From Rheum nobile (Eukaryota > Streptophyta > Magnoliopsida > Caryophyllales > Polygonaceae), in contig WOAB01000040.1 of assembly GCA_027886185.1 (NCBI GenBank), positions 9,982,001-10,046,000 on the forward strand: DNA of 64,000 nt, given 5' to 3'. Each line of letters opens with the position of its first letter. Position 1 is the stretch's first letter. Of this stretch, positions 1 to 12,706 are shown in pieces. The translations under genes and the position numbers were made by a program. The notes below the pieces were generated by a model that worked only from the letters and a program-made list of their open reading frames with translations, made no database searches and was not told the origin of the DNA.

Positions 1-16
1 ACCACAAGAGGGGGAG

Positions 17-1060
17 GGCCGAGCTAGAGATCTCAAGTGCTTTAAGTGCCTTGGAAGAGGGCATATGGCCAAGGACTGCCCCTCTAAGAGGCTTGTTCTT
101 CTAACACTCTAGGGGACTATGAGTCCGAGGATGAGTGGCAAGAAGAAGTTGTTGAGGAGGGAGAGAGGGTCGAAGAGCTACATGTGATGGCAGCCGAGGG
201 TGAATGTTTTTTGGTCAAAAAGACATTGATTGCCTCGGAAAGTCCTAGTGTGCCTACACAACGTGAAACCCTATTTCACATAAGGTGCACCAGTAAGGGG
301 AAAGTGTGTAGTGTCATCATTGATGGTGGGTCATGTTGCAACATCATTGACCAAGAAGTGGTAAGTAATCTACCTACACCATTAAGGGTAATCTACCTAC
401 CACTCTCCACCCTCAACCCTACACCTTATGTTGGCTGAATTCGGACACTCCTCTTAAGGTCAAGGACCAAGCCATCATTCCATTTGCTATAGGGGATATG
501 AGGATGAAGTTGTGTGTGATATCTTACCCATGACTGCACGTCATCTCCTCCTAGGTAGACCATGGCAATATGATAGGGGTGTCATTCATCAAGGAGTATT
601 TAATGAGTATTGTTTCATGATGAATGGCAAGAGGATTACCCTCCACCCTATGACTCCCCATGAGATTATGAGTGACCAAATGGCTAGAAAACAAAGGGAG
701 TCACCACAAAGCAAATAGCAAGCTAAAGGTAAAAAGCTGGCCATTGGAAGCAAAGGGGGTGCTTTCAATCACATGCTCTTGGCTAAGCCAAAAGAAGTCC
801 CTAAGCCTAAGAGAGGGAGGGACTTTGCCTTTGTTGTTGTGGATATGGCCTCTAAGAAATCAGATTTCATTGCATGCTCTCAACTTAATGATGCATCTTA
901 TGTTACTAACTTTTTTATTGACCAAGTTGTGGAGTTGCAAGGAGTTCCTAATGTTTTGATTTCAGGTGAAAAAGAGAAGTTTTTGGACCATTCAAAGCTG
1001 AAAACCAGAGAAGTGCCCTTTGATCCCGGAGAGCAAGACGTCTCACTTGTGCTGAAGTAG
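17..1060 (+). pseudogene. Broken gag-protease-integrase remnant (Ty3/gypsy)
   Basis: Bases 38-80 encode a CX2CX4HX4C zinc knuckle (CFKC..GRGHM.KDC), the RNA-binding part of Gag. That frame stops at about 112. The protease is in another frame from about 184: the active-site triad appears as IDGGS instead of the usual D-S/T-G (residues about 46-50 of that frame), followed after another frame break by a HLLLGRPWQYDR block near 540-580. From 830 a fragment resembles the start of the integrase core (VVVDMASKKSDFI, then VVELQGVPNVLIS). No reverse transcriptase is present. With at least two frameshifts and a large deletion it cannot encode a working polyprotein. The domain calls are from motif recognition; the clade is uncertain. 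Confidence 0.75.
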
Positions 1061-1136
1061 TTCATTCCTTGATGGAGGAAGAATAAGACCTTGATGCGCT
1101 GGATTCGAGGTCGAATCCCTTTCAAGAGAGGAAGGA

Positions 1137-2084
1137 TGATGTGACTACACCCCATCAAGAACCTCAAGGGAGCCCGGACGTCCAAGATGGCTCAAGAATT
1201 GAAGATGGAGTTCAAGTCAATCAAAAAGAGCTTCCTCCCGGGCCATCACTAAGGCTCGAGTCAAGCATCCAAGTGGGCTCGAGTCAAGTCAATCAAGGGA
1301 GCTCAAGAAGGGTTCTTTGAGCATGAAAGTCCTCCCAAGCCTCAGAGCCATCAATCAAGCCTCTAAGGAGCTCATTTCTCTTATTGTGGCACATCCGAGT
1401 GCATGATTTACATTAGAGTTTTTTCTTATGGGTTTTATGACATTATTAGACATGGTTTAAGCTTGCATTTAGCTTCATTTTTTAGTATGGCCGATGTTGG
1501 GCCTTAATGGGCCGCCGATGGCCTTGTTTCTTCCTTTGTCGTTTTGCCTTGCTGCCTATAGAGGCAGAATTGCTTTCATTTTCAAAGACACGTTCAATTA
1601 TCAGGAAATAGAGTTAATTGGTTCAGTCAAACTCTCTCTTCGATCTCCATTGCCTTGTGAGTAACATCAATGTCTTCTTCTTGTTGAATTCCTTGGGTGA
1701 GTCATATCTCAAGGGATCCAGCAACCTCCGATCCTTGTTGGTGGGTCATATCCAGCCGGGAAAGGAGCATATCCTTCACCTCCGCCTTCCATCCAACACG
1801 CCGGCCATCCTCACTCGTCGTTGCCGCAAGAGTGCCGCTCGGATCTCTAGCGCCGGCCATCTCCTCCAACATTCACCTTCCGCCTTGCCTCGTCCTACCA
1901 ACGCGATCTTCATCATTTTGGAGGAGTCTATGCGCCTCCTCACCACAATTGCCTTGAAGGAGCCTTGTCGAAGCCACACAAGTCTCTCGCGCGCCGGCCA
2001 TCCATTGTCTTCGCCGCGGCTGGCCTTGGAAGCCTTCAGAGGGCCTTGCCTTGCACCGAGTTCCCCTTGATCCTAGCTACATCA
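1137..2084 (+). repeat. 3' LTR of the deleted Ty3/gypsy element
   Basis: It starts TGATGTGAC directly after a purine tract and ends at CATCA (2080-2084), giving about 948 bp with palindromic termini. It contains GTCATATC-type repeats near 1700-1755, like the R-region repeats of the LTR units at 43.8-47.8 kb. Open frames at 1618-2070 are not genes. The right boundary is set only by the matching terminus, because no second LTR is available. Confidence 0.6.
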
Positions 2085-2624
2085 CACTGTCAATCATGTA
2101 GTTAGCTCCACTCTTCTTTTGTCAAAATAATGGTACACACTAAGCATGAGAACATATTGTTAACTATTAGCTCCAAACACATGGCAGATAAACCAAAGTG
2201 GAAAACATATTTACCTAATTAATGTTCAACTTCATACTTAGATCTGATGGATTTATCTTTCAATTTGCAACCAACTGAATATTAAAAGCTCGCAACCAAC
2301 AACCCAAGTTCTGCAAAGGACCAAGAAAGTATACACAAAAGAAAAATTAGGATAGTCGATCGTATCTTTGTAAATGTTTAAAACAAAATAGATTAACAAA
2401 GATAAAAGGTTTTAGAGAATTTATATGTTAAGTTCAAGAACAGTACAACCTAAACAAACCCTAGAAAATTTCAAAAGGGAAAAATTTGTCCTTACTCACC
2501 CATTTCTATAAGCGACAAAATCGGAGCAAGATGTGGACTACAATATGAATTCAACGGTCATGGATGAGATCAACGCACTCCTACTTCAGAAAGGAACCAA
2601 GAACTAAGGACAACAGAAGAAAAG
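2085..2624. other. Unassigned non-coding sequence
   Basis: No coding potential or known element is recognisable. The solo LTR to the right interrupts this sequence, so 2085-2629 and 3955 onward were once contiguous. Confidence 0.5.
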
Positions 2625-2629
2625 ACTTC

Positions 2630-3949
2630 TGATCAGCTCTACTTTGTAGGGTTTAACTAGGAGTTGTTACCGGTGTTTTGGGTGCCATTTGTATGGGTTT
2701 AGAGCACAACTATGGATAATGGAGTTGAGGAGTAGAAGTGTAGATATGGTGGTTTGGAGAAGCTTAAATGAAGATATATTAAAGAGAGAAGGAAGCCACC
2801 CAAGAAGACGAAGTATAGACCCAACTGGGTCTACGAAAGTACAGTCGCGACCGCGGACGAAGAAGGAGGCTTCCCGCGGCCAATTCGAGAGCAATCAGAA
2901 GAAATTTCCATTTTCCGCGACCGCGGAAAATCATTTCAGCGAGCACACTTCGAGAGCAGGGTTCTAATTTCCGCGTCCGCGGAATACTTTCCGCGATCGC
3001 GGAATCACACGGAGGCGATCCACGCGAGAAGTTCCGAAGTTGCTCGTCTTGACTTCTTCCGATTTTTCTTTATTTTTTTTATTTCGAACCTTATATTTTA
3101 TTTCCTTTTAGACTACTTTCGTTATCTTTTCCCTTTAGTTTTAGGGTTAGGTTATTTAACCTAGTTTCCCTTTCATTGTTCAACATCACGTTTTAGCATT
3201 CAGCAGTTTTCCCTTTGAAGTTTATTTGTTTCCAAGAACTATGAGGAGCTAAGCACCCTTTGCTTAGTCCGACAATTGAAGCCTTCAATTGATATACGGT
3301 TGTGAGATTCTAATTCTATTTCTTTTCCATTGAATGTATTGATTCTCTTGTGCTTCATCCCATTGATTATTATTGATTTCACTTGTTGGATACAACTAGT
3401 TGTTATTGGTAATTGTCTATTGCTAGGCTTTGGTAATTACTGTTTGAGTTACCTAATTCATGTGTAGCAACTGCAATACTCTAAGAATTGTTTGGGACTA
3501 GTTTATTGTAGAGAGAGTTAATTGCATGCAATAGTATACTCTTGCATGTATCTATCTAAATTCATGTGCTCATTGCTGCTGTTGAATTGAATTATGAGGT
3601 TTTCATGGTTATTTAATAGTTAGTATTCTCAGGGTCTGTTTGTCCTGACTATAACTCACGAAAAGGAATAGGAACATTCATAGGAAGGAATTAGAGAGAA
3701 TTTAGGATCAACCAATCAAATGAATGGTGGATATTTGTTTGGCTAAGTGTTTTTCCCTATTTGATTTCAAACTCTTTGCTTTTGTTTCCCTTGTTTACTT
3801 GCTTGACAACCAATCAACCAAAACCCCCCTTGTTACCTTTGACATACAATTGTGCACTTAGAAAGATTACTTCCTCCCTGTGGGATTCGACCCTTGCTTG
3901 CCTTTGCTACTAGTTTAGGTTTGTTTAGGCACCTCGACAACGCTTATCA
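2630..3949 (+). mobile_element. Solo LTR of an Athila-like retrotransposon family
   Basis: The 1320-bp sequence begins TGATCAGCTCTACTTTG and ends CGCTTATCA. It is flanked by a perfect 5-bp target duplication ACTTC (2625-2629 and 3950-3954). It is a diverged relative, in opposite orientation, of the two LTRs of the gag-protease element at 33087-39833: the start, the CTAACTAGGAG-like block and the end all correspond. Only one LTR lies between the duplications, so it formed by LTR-LTR recombination. Five CpG-rich motifs of the CCGCGACCGCGG type lie at 2845-3004, within the first 220-375 bp of the LTR. Confidence 0.9.
2845..3004. repeat. Cluster of CCGCGACCGCGG motifs in the solo LTR
   Basis: Copies: tcgcgaccgcgga at 2845-2857, a half copy CCCGCGG at about 2873, ttttccgcgaccgcggaaaa at 2911-2930, ttccgcgtccgcggaa at 2969-2984 and ttccgcgatcgcggaa at 2989-3004. 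The surrounding LTR is AT-rich, so these stand out. Each copy is close to a palindrome, and two carry AT-rich flanks that extend the symmetry. Confidence 0.85.
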
Positions 3950-3954
3950 ACTTC

Positions 3955-5250
3955 TTAATACATGAATAAACGAATTACAAACCTCGAAAGGGAGTGCTGC
4001 CCCGATTCAATTGAAGACTAGAATCAAACAATAACGCTCCAAAATGGTCAATAGAACAACAACTAAAATGATTTTGCGAGAGATCAAAGTATGGGAGGGA
4101 GGAGACGAGCTTTAATGGCATTTTGGCTTCGAGGGTTGCTTTGGAGATGTAGAGGGCCGACAAGGAGATAGACCCTTCAATCAAAAAAGTAGTGTTTAAT
4201 TTATTGGGTCTTTATATTTTTTAAATAAATATATATCTCACATACATATTTCGAATCTCATAATTTCATGAACTCCAAAGGTTAATTAATTAACACTCAA
4301 ATATTTAATATATAGAAAACGTATTATGTCTATGAAGACCTTAGCCTACCGAGGCAATTTATTAATACAACTACCTGATGAAATTTTTTTCTTCAAAAAA
4401 ATACATAAATAATTTCAAGATATCCTTTTAACATAGATAAAGAGTAAAAATAAATATGTTAAAACTATACATATATATATATAACATAGTTCAAAAAAAT
4501 TACCAAACATATTACTCTATCGTATTAAAATAATACTAAATCATACAACACATGCATCTAAACAAATAAATAATTACATTATACAACTTCAAAGTCATGT
4601 ACCAGAAAAAACATATACATTAATTTCAACAAAAATGCAAAACAATAGATATATTTAGAAATAAAAAAAGGCAAAGTTTTAACGCATATAACATCTAATT
4701 AATTGTTCATATTAAAAATAGAAAAATTCAACTCGTGCTTAGGAAACAAAAATTAGCCTACTAGATATTAGATATAATTAGGATGAGATTCACTTTATAA
4801 TATCAAAGCTTAATCTAATGTGTAGGGGGGATTCACTCTCTTTTTATATACTAGTTTGATTTTCCGTAGCAATTAGTGAACGAGCCATATGAAATGAGGT
4901 GCGATCTTGGGATTAATCATTATTAGTAATAAGGTTGAGATTTACATTATAATATAAAAGCTTAAGCTAATGTGTATGGATTCACTCTCTCCTTATACAC
5001 TAGTTTGATGTTCCTCATTTGGTCGATGTGGGACAATGCTTTCTCCCAACTTGTTGTTAGGCATAGATTAAGAACTCTCATTCGAAACTGCTACCCTAAA
5101 AAGGAAATGATTAGATCATTTTTAAGAAACTAATATGTCTAAATTAATAAAATCTAACAAATTTATGTATGATAAGCTCCTTAACATATGCCATATAAAT
5201 TAGAAAAATCAATATACTATATATCTACTAAAACAAAATCTCACTATGTC
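3955..5250. other. AT-rich non-coding sequence with a diverged direct repeat
   Basis: No gene is seen. A block at about 4785-4870 (TAATATCAAAGCTTAA, then GGATTCACTCTCT) recurs at about 4935-5020. A Helitron-like 5' phrase (TATATATCTACTAAAACAAAA) lies at about 5219-5239, just left of the CACTA element. No matching 3' end is assigned. Confidence 0.4.
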
Positions 5251-6063
5251 ACATGACACTGGAAAACGCGGTCATAGCCACAAAATTAACCAAGAAAACA
5301 ACCAGGAAATTAGTCGCGAATCGTGTTAGCCTCAAATTTTCCATCGAAACTACCCATAAAACCAAATTCGTGGCTAAAAGGCCCGTGGCTAAGCTTAGCC
5401 TCAAATATTAGCCATGAAAAACCCTTTTGTGGCTAATTAGCCACAAATATATTTGTTGGTAGATTTGTTCCCAATAGCCATAAAATTATTCAAGGCTAAT
5501 TTTATGGATTTTAGCCATAAACCGAGTTTGTGGCTAAATTCCTACCGGATTAGCTTTAAAAAAAATTGTGGCAATAATCTAGGCTATATCAGTTCATGGC
5601 TAAATATTGAATTTTTAGTCAAAAATAACATATTATTTAGCCACAAATGACATGTTGCTAAATTTGAGGCTAAGTATGAAAGTAATATTAAAATACTTTC
5701 TTATCAATCATTAAAACAATAATAATAAGATAAAAATCTGTATTAATCAATGTATCAAACAAGCTTATTTAGGCAATATTACCATCAAAGATTTACTAAT
5801 ACCATTAAAGTGATGAATATTACAAAAGCTTGATATTCCATGTGCATTACCAAGTTCTCTAAACCATGCACATGGTATATCAACCATCACCTGTGTTCAA
5901 CATTTCATAAGTTATCAGGCATAAAAGCTATCCAAAAAGCCAAAAGTCAATAGCACTAAACATTCACATGCCAAGTTGCCAACTAAATTATTAGTTGCTT
6001 CTTGCTAGGCTTATAAAACATCCAAAATGCTACTTAGTCAAGGAGTTAAGTAGGAAAGAAATA

Positions 6064-6459
6064 CTAAGGAGCTAGGTTAGAGTCTTGAGTGGTAGAAGTA
6101 CCGACGCCTCCATGAAGTTGCAACAAGCGCTCCATCATACCTTTCATTAAGTTATTTTTTTCTTGGACAGCCTTCATTTGATCCTGCATCTCCCTAATCT
6201 CATCATTAAGAGGCTCCACATATTCTTGTGTATGGATTGTACTTGATGAAGGAATGCCATTGAGATTGTCAATCATTGCACTACGAATAAGGGCAATCCC
6301 CTCTTCGCCTAGCGCAAAAATCCTACCGTTGCGAGGGCCATTGCATGCTTGTATCCATAAATTTGTCTCCTTTGTCCTAGAGATCGGTTCTAGAGATTGA
6401 TTTTCAGCAACAAGTCGGTCGAACTCAGCCTTACAAAAAATAGAGTTAATTTGTAACAA
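6064..6459 (-). pseudogene. C-terminal fragment of a plant CACTA-associated transposase ORF
   Basis: A 131-residue open frame ends at 6064. It includes WIQACNGPRNGRIFALGEEG near residues 35-54, then a predicted coiled coil (LNDEIREMQDQMKAVQEKN) and a short tail. This organisation resembles the C-terminal part of the plant Ptta/En/Spm transposase family (the Transposase_24 type); I recognise it by pattern only. Its position inside a CACTA element supports the assignment. It lacks the N-terminal part of such proteins, so it is a remnant or one exon of a broken gene. The LTR insertion 0.1 kb to its right may have separated it from its promoter. Confidence 0.55.
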
Positions 6460-6584
6460 TCAACAAAAGGTAGAAAAAATTAAGCAAACAAACAGTAGGT
6501 GAGACTCTATGAGTTAAGGAACTCCCTAAACCGAAAAACAACAACAATTAGAGCTTAACTTATGCTACTCTTTGACAAGGACGT

Positions 6585-8345
6585 TGTAATACCCCTCAAT
6601 TTTAGTAAGGGCATTTGGGTAATTTTCTCAACCTTCGTTCAAATTAATTATTTCGCTTTCAGTGGAGTTCGGATTTTCCGTAACATCCATGATCTCCGAA
6701 ATAATTTCTTGAGTGGTATAAAATACATTCAATGTATTTTCGGGACTTAGAATATTTGTTTGGATACAAACATATAATTTCCGGGGTTAAAACCATGCCC
6801 ATATATTTTTCCCGGACAAAAAGGCACTAAGGCGGTCGACTGTTCAGAACCGCCCTTCGCCCCTTTGGCGTGGCGTCGTTTCATTGAAGGGGGAGGGAGG
6901 TGCATCTGTTGGGATCGTCGGCTGGAGGTCGGCTAGAGGAGCCTTCGTTCCCATATAAAGGGAGGTAAGCCTCCATCTTCATCCTCATCCCAAGCTCTCT
7001 CTCCCGTTCCCTCTCGGTCATCTTCCCGCCGGCAAACCAGAATCATCGCCCTTGCTGTGGCTGCCCTTCCGCCGCCACCCCTGCTACTGCTTCTCCCCGC
7101 CGGCGTTGCTTCATCCCCGGCGTCGAAGACGGTGGAAGCCCGGATAGACCCGGACCACCGTTGCCTCTCTTCCTCTGCCCAGCCCAGCCTTCCTGTTGCG
7201 GGTGCTGCGTGGCTACAGGGTGGTGGTTGTGGTGGCTGAGATCGCCAACGACGAGAACCTCCCCGGCGTGTCCATGGTGGAAGCCGAGCCCCTGTTGCTC
7301 TGTTTTGCTGTTGAAAATTGTTACGTGAGTTTTGGGTTGTTTTGATTTGGGAAGATGGATGAATAGTAGCTGGTGGGGCCCCCTTGCTTGTTTTGCTGAT
7401 GGATCGTGTTGGCCCAAATCAATTTCAGTCCAGATTTAACCCGAAATTATACGAGCGTTAGAACGTGATTCGCTGGATCGCGTGTGGACTCGTAATCCGT
7501 TGGAGCTATCTGAAGCTTAGGCCATATCCTCGGGAAGGATATAATCAGTAGTCGTCTCGTCTAGATTCATCGCCGAATCTACTCCAGGCAAGTGGCGGTT
7601 CGCTCTTGCTCATCATTCCATATTTCCATTAATTATCAATGGTTTGATTGTTAATTAATTTGGAATGATTTACTGTTTTGTTGAGAACAGTTTTGATAAA
7701 TGATATGGATTAAAATATGATATTATAATAGGTTGTATATCTGTTAGAACAACGCTATTATAAATATATATGAGGATTGCCGGGAGGGCAACAATATGAA
7801 AAGAATATGATATTATAATAGGTTGTATATCTGCTAGAACAACGCTATTATAGATATATATTTATGATATTAGCCTGGAGGGCTTTGATATGATTATTAC
7901 TGTGTTGAATTGTTTAGTTAGCACGAGTATTCGTAGGAACGATGGACTATTCGAGGTTCAGTCGTTTCTTAATAATGATTAATGGTGCAAAGGGTGATAA
8001 ACCCAAAAACCATTTGGTGGGTCATGACCGATCTCTATACTCGGGTATAGAGATGGTGGCACAAAGCTGGTGCTACAAATCTTGGGATTCGTCCCATTCA
8101 GGAGTATGTCCCTCATGGCGAAACATATGTCCTATATGTCCCTCATGGCGATACATATATTTAAAAGCCTATAACGTGATGCGCGTTTTGGAATTAAATA
8201 AGATAAGTGCCGTCGTAGCACATGATTAATATACCCTTGGCGAGTAGTGCAACTAAGTAAATAGTGCAGCTAAGAAAGCTCGTATTGACTTTTGATCAGA
8301 GTACGTTCTCTTTCCAATCTGGATTCGCTGTAAGCGATGAGTTTA
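6585..8345 (+). mobile_element. Truncated LTR inserted in the CACTA element
   Basis: It begins TGTAATACCCCTCAA and is homologous, in the same order, to the LTR at 20256-22445. Shared blocks include TTTGGGTAATTTTCTCAA, GGCAAGTGGCGGTTCGCTC and TTCCAATCTGGATTCGC. Homology stops near 8345, about 650 bp before the expected LTR end. A TATA-like ATATAAAG lies at about 6953-6960. A 90-bp tandem duplication is present (about 7714 and 7804). ORFs at 7043-7417 and 7942-8229 are chance frames within the LTR. Confidence 0.75.
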
Positions 8346-9447
8346 ACTGTTTAGGTAATTAAACTATAATTTTGACCATGATGTAATTATACTGTCAACA
8401 ATCTTGAAAATAAATTTAATGTTGTAATTTACAAATTTTTAATCTTATTAAATTAGCTACAATTATAGCCTCAAAGAAACATTTCGTGGCTAATGCTAAT
8501 TAATTCCTAATCTAAATATATGTTATAAAATTAAATATTTGAGAAATTAAATTTCTCAACTCATCATCAATTCACGTACACTATTAGCCTCAAACTAGTA
8601 GTCTCAAACTAGTTAACAATGAATCGAACCATGATACAAATAACATATGAGTAATTTTATTTGTAAAAGATAAAAACTCAACATATAAAGCATGAACTCT
8701 TATAAATAGTTTGATTATAAAATGAAATACAAATGTACAAATTTATAATAACAAACTATGATTGTTGTTATAAACAAGAAAAACTTACCTGATTAATGAA
8801 CTTCAAAATCAAATTTCTTATATTGTAGATCTAGTGGGATGGAGAGTTGAAACTTGAGTGAGGGTTTGAAGATATGGCCGATGTTTGAGCTTGCGGAAAG
8901 GTAAAGTAAAAAGAGAGTTAATGTATGGTTAAGAAGGTTGGTACGAGAGCATTTAATGAATGTTGGGTTTTAGCCACGAAGACCGCCACAAAAATAGCCT
9001 TGTATTGAATTTATGGGTAACTGGCTACGAGTATAGCCACAAAATTTATTTAAGGGTATACACCTACAACTTTAGCCACAAAGTTAGCCGTAAAATATAT
9101 TTAAGGGTATATTAGCTTCGAATTTATCCAGAAAGTTTACCATAAAGTATATTGATGGGTAATTGGCTACAAGTATAGCATCGAAGGTGAATTTATGGGT
9201 ATATAGCTTCGAATTTAGCCACAAAGTTAGATGCAAAGGCGTTTTGTGGTAATATAGCATCGAGTTTAGCCACAAACTAAAATTTCTAGGCTAAATAGCC
9301 ATAAAAATTAGCCAAAAAAAGTATTTTCAAGCCAAACAGCCATAAAATGACATTTTGCGGCTAACTTTGTGGCCAATACCCAAAAAATTACCCTCAAACA
9401 TTTTTGTGGCTAAACGTTTGTGGCTATAGCCGCGTTTTTCAGTAGTG

Positions 9448-11088
9448 ACACCCCCATATTAATCCTCACACTTGTCTTTTTTCTCCAAATTTTTACTTTT
9501 TTAAGATAAATTTAATTATATAACAATGATTTTTATCCCAAACATAACACTCATATTTTCCTAATTTAAATAAAATCAATCACAAAATATTAGAAATTCA
9601 AAACTTCCATAACACTCATCAACTTAGAATTGGATTAATCTCCTCTCGCCAAAAAAATAAAATAATTGGACTAATCTCCATGTGAGTCTTTTTCAAAAGA
9701 ATTATACAGAACACTGGACTCGTCGTTGTCCGTGCCTTCGCCTCTTTCAAAGCTTTGTTGTCATCACTACGCCATTGTCGGTGAGCGTAGATCTTTTTTT
9801 CTCTATGGTTGATTTTCCTTTATCATCATCGTCACGCCATCACAGGTGAGCGTCGATTTGCACATTCTCTGCCACGTTACCATCTTGGAATCTCTGGTTT
9901 GTCGCGACATTTGTCTCGATAAAGGCTTTGGACCTTTTAATTTACAAAAAATCCATTAAAGCTGCAATAGCCATAAGCCAGAACACAACAGTTCAAGCGC
10001 TTGTGCATTTTCAAAAAGTGAGATTAATTGAAGATCATATACTATAATTTTTTTACAAGAAAGATTAATGGTCAATTGAAAATAAAATAACATTAAAAAA
10101 ATCAAGGTAAGCATCGAGATAACTAATTGCTACAAATTTGGGGATTTATGATTGTAAACTAAATAAAAGATATAGATCATGAGTTTTGGTTATAACTATT
10201 TTGTTAGAAAAAAATTGAAAGATATGAGATATGAGGTATCAAAAACTAATTTAGGATATAAGATTTATGATTGATTTTTTCTTTCAATTTTGTAGTTTTC
10301 TATTTTAGCATGTGGTTCTTAATTAACCCGAATAATTATTGACACTACTAACTTATTTTTCATTTTACCTAATCGATATGATATGTCAAAAGATTTGGTA
10401 ATAACGACTTTCTGTAAAAAAAAAAAGTAAATAAAACATATCTGATAAAATCAAATTTTTAGATAATGATATCTACAAAGAATACTTCCCAAATAAACTA
10501 AAACCCATATCAAAATCCATGTGCTTTTTTAAATTAATATATATGTGTCAACACAATATCCAAATCAAATTTATTTTTTGTTATTTCGGTTTTTTTTCTA
10601 GATTTAAATTCAATTTAATCATAAATATCTCATCTAAATGATATATTATACTCCCTCTAATTGAAAATGAAGGTCGTTTTAGCCTTTAAATTTTGTTAAT
10701 AAATATTTGTCATTCTAGAATTTTAGGTAATGATTTATCGGTAAGTTATGAGGTTTGTTATTGAAAATTGCACATATTGATTCTTTCTATGCAAATTTTT
10801 TATTGTCTAGAAATGAGGTGGAATTATTAAATTTTAAAATTTTAAAAAAATTGTAATAATAATAATTTCTTAATAGTCGTGTTGAATGTTAAAGTGACAT
10901 GTATTATTAAATAGAGAGAGTATATACTAGGATATTTATAGTTTGTGAAATAACATTATTCCAATTTTTTTAATTTTTTTTAATGGACTGTATATTATCA
11001 TACCTTTAAACTAATGTACCACGCCTTTATATTTTTAAATTTACAAGGCTACTTGTTTATATGATAGGTTTGTAGCCTTGATGTCTAA
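9448..11088. other. AT-rich non-coding sequence with one MITE
   Basis: Apart from the Stowaway-like MITE at 10651-10920 nothing is recognisable. Confidence 0.4.
10651..10920. mobile_element. Degenerate Stowaway-like MITE
   Basis: The left end is CTCCCTCTAATTG and the right end AAATAGAGAGAG. TA lies on both sides (10649-10650 and 10921-10922), as expected of Tc1/mariner-type MITEs. The terminal repeats have diverged, and internal symmetry is weak. Confidence 0.55.
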
Positions 11089-11593
11089 TCTACTATATAA
11101 TACTAAAGTAAAATATAACTAAGATCACTTGTCGTTTTGATATTGCGCTACATCATTTATTGTCACATGTCTACTCTACATCGTCACATCACTAAATTAT
11201 TATATGATCCGATTTTCTTTTCAATATACAAATTATTTACATTTGATCCTCATTTCCATATTAGATTAAATATATTAGATATTTTTTAAATATTCTCTTT
11301 TAATTTTTCTATTTAATTAGTCATATTTTATTCAAAATTCCTTTTAATTTATTTATTTCTAGATATAGGACGTGGTTCAACATATTATGTATGTACGAAA
11401 TCAGATTGATCTTTATTAATTAATTATTGGTAGAAATTTCTTTATATTATCATAATTATTTTGGTTTTATATTGTCACTAATTAGATATATTTTTTCATT
11501 TTTTAAATATTTTCTTAAAATGTGAAATCAATATTTTTTTAATAATTAAGATGAATATCAATAAAAAAAATCAAACCCGTGTAACTAAGCTAG
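11089..11593 (+). mobile_element. Short Helitron-like element, degenerate
   Basis: It begins TCTACTATATAATACTAAAG preceded by A, and ends GCTAG followed by T, matching the Helitron rule (5' TC, 3' CTRR, insertion between A and T). The hairpin usually found just before the 3' end is reduced to a half arm (CCCGTG). This makes the call tentative. Confidence 0.5.
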
Positions 11594-12080
11594 TAAATGC
11601 ATTATGATGAGCTAAAAAAATCTTCCATTTTCCCCTAAATTCCCGATATGTAGCATAAACTTTCTTATCACTTGTAAATTAACTAAACGGATGACATGTC
11701 ATAGACTCATAGAGTCATAGACGAGTATTTAAATCACGCTATTACTTAGTAAAATATACGAATATAATATTTTTCAGAAATTTATATTACTATGTAAATT
11801 AGTTATAAATAGGGCTTTGTTTTTATAAAAGTTTATTAACATGATGTAGAACTATATTATTGTATTACAAATTAACAAATTTGATTTTGATAAATATCGT
11901 AATAATTTAATACTGATAAACAATGCGTCCCATCAAACACAATTTAATATATCTTAAATTAAGATGTGGGAATCAAAAGTGTGACACAATTTTAACCACG
12001 TGAATAAGCCACACTATCGAATATTCGATTAAATTTTTTATTGGATCGGATATCTTTAAGAAAAGATTATAAAATTAATA
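11594..12080. other. AT-rich non-coding sequence
   Basis: No gene or element is recognised. Confidence 0.35.
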
Positions 12081-12088
12081 CTTCTATT

Positions 12089-12698
12089 TAGAGCTGTCAA
12101 AAAGTGATCGAATCCGTTTTACCGACCTGACCGACCCGCTTTTGGACCCGATCCGACCTGACCGAAGTTTTTGATAACCCAAAGTTACCGAACCCAAATT
12201 TATCAGGACCGAACCTGACCAACCCGAAACCGACCCGATTAACGAATAAATGTAGAGTATTAATAAAATATAACATAAAATATATATGATAAATGACATA
12301 TAAATAATGATAATATGTTTAATATCCTTAAAAAAAGAACATTGTTGTACTTATATAATATTTTATAATGTAAAAATTTATAAATTAATATAATAAAATA
12401 TGATTTTGGTCTACTAATATCAATTACATTAAAATAATTAATAATAACAATATTATTTTAATTCATTTTAACTTATTTCGACATATTTAAATTAGTTTTT
12501 AACTATTTAATAATATTTAAATAGTGAACAAAATATTTAAAAAATGACGCTCTTGACCCGTTGGTTAACCCGAACCACCCGCTGACCTGTAATGATCCGA
12601 CCAGCTTGACCTGTTATCCGAAATACCCGACCCGTTCTCAACCCAAACCTGAAATAACCAAACCGAACCCGACTTGACCGACCCGATTGACAGCTCTA
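12089..12698. mobile_element. Non-autonomous hAT element, copy 1
   Basis: This 610-bp element starts TAGAGCTGTCAA and ends with the inverse. It has a perfect 8-bp target duplication CTTCTATT (12081-12088 and 12699-12706), diagnostic of hAT transposition. Its subterminal regions are dense in ACCGACCCG and related GACC/GGTC words, probably transposase docking sites. The AT-rich middle encodes nothing. Its ends match the 7.1-kb hAT at 17010-24163, which could have supplied its transposase. Confidence 0.92.
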
Positions 12699-12706
12699 CT
12701 TCTATT

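Larger units (their letters stand above)
1..2084 (+). mobile_element. 3' part of an internally deleted Ty3/gypsy retrotransposon
   Basis: The window starts inside this element. In order one sees a gag zinc knuckle, a retropepsin-like domain, a short piece of integrase and the LTR. Reverse transcriptase, RNase H and most of integrase are missing between about 720 and 830, so this is a deletion derivative. A purine-rich tract (about 1124-1136) precedes the LTR start TGATGTGAC, as expected for a polypurine tract. The LTR end TGATGTGAC and the GTCATATCC repeats inside the LTR resemble the units at 43843-47803, so the two are probably related families. The 5' half lies outside the window, so no target duplication can be tested. 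Confidence 0.8.
5254..9447 (-). mobile_element. CACTA (En/Spm) DNA transposon, degenerate
   Basis: The right end reads, on the minus strand, CACTACTGAAAAACGCGGC. The left end matches it (TGACACTGGAAAACGCGGTC) but its first bases have mutated from CACT. A 3-bp target duplication ACA flanks it (5251-5253 and 9448-9450), the size CACTA elements make. Both subterminal regions (about 5270-5670 and 8950-9430) are packed with copies of TAGCCACAAA and its complement, the arrangement in which the element's own DNA-binding protein docks. A transposase-type ORF remnant (6064-6459) and an inserted LTR fragment (6585-8345) lie inside. With its main transposase missing it can only be non-autonomous. Confidence 0.85.

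Noticed and set aside
1618..2070. A 150-residue open frame
   Set aside because: It lies in the 3' LTR; the composition is GC-driven, and no domain is seen.
7043..7417. A 124-residue minus-strand frame
   Set aside because: It lies inside the LTR fragment at 6585-8345 and overlaps another open frame on the plus strand.
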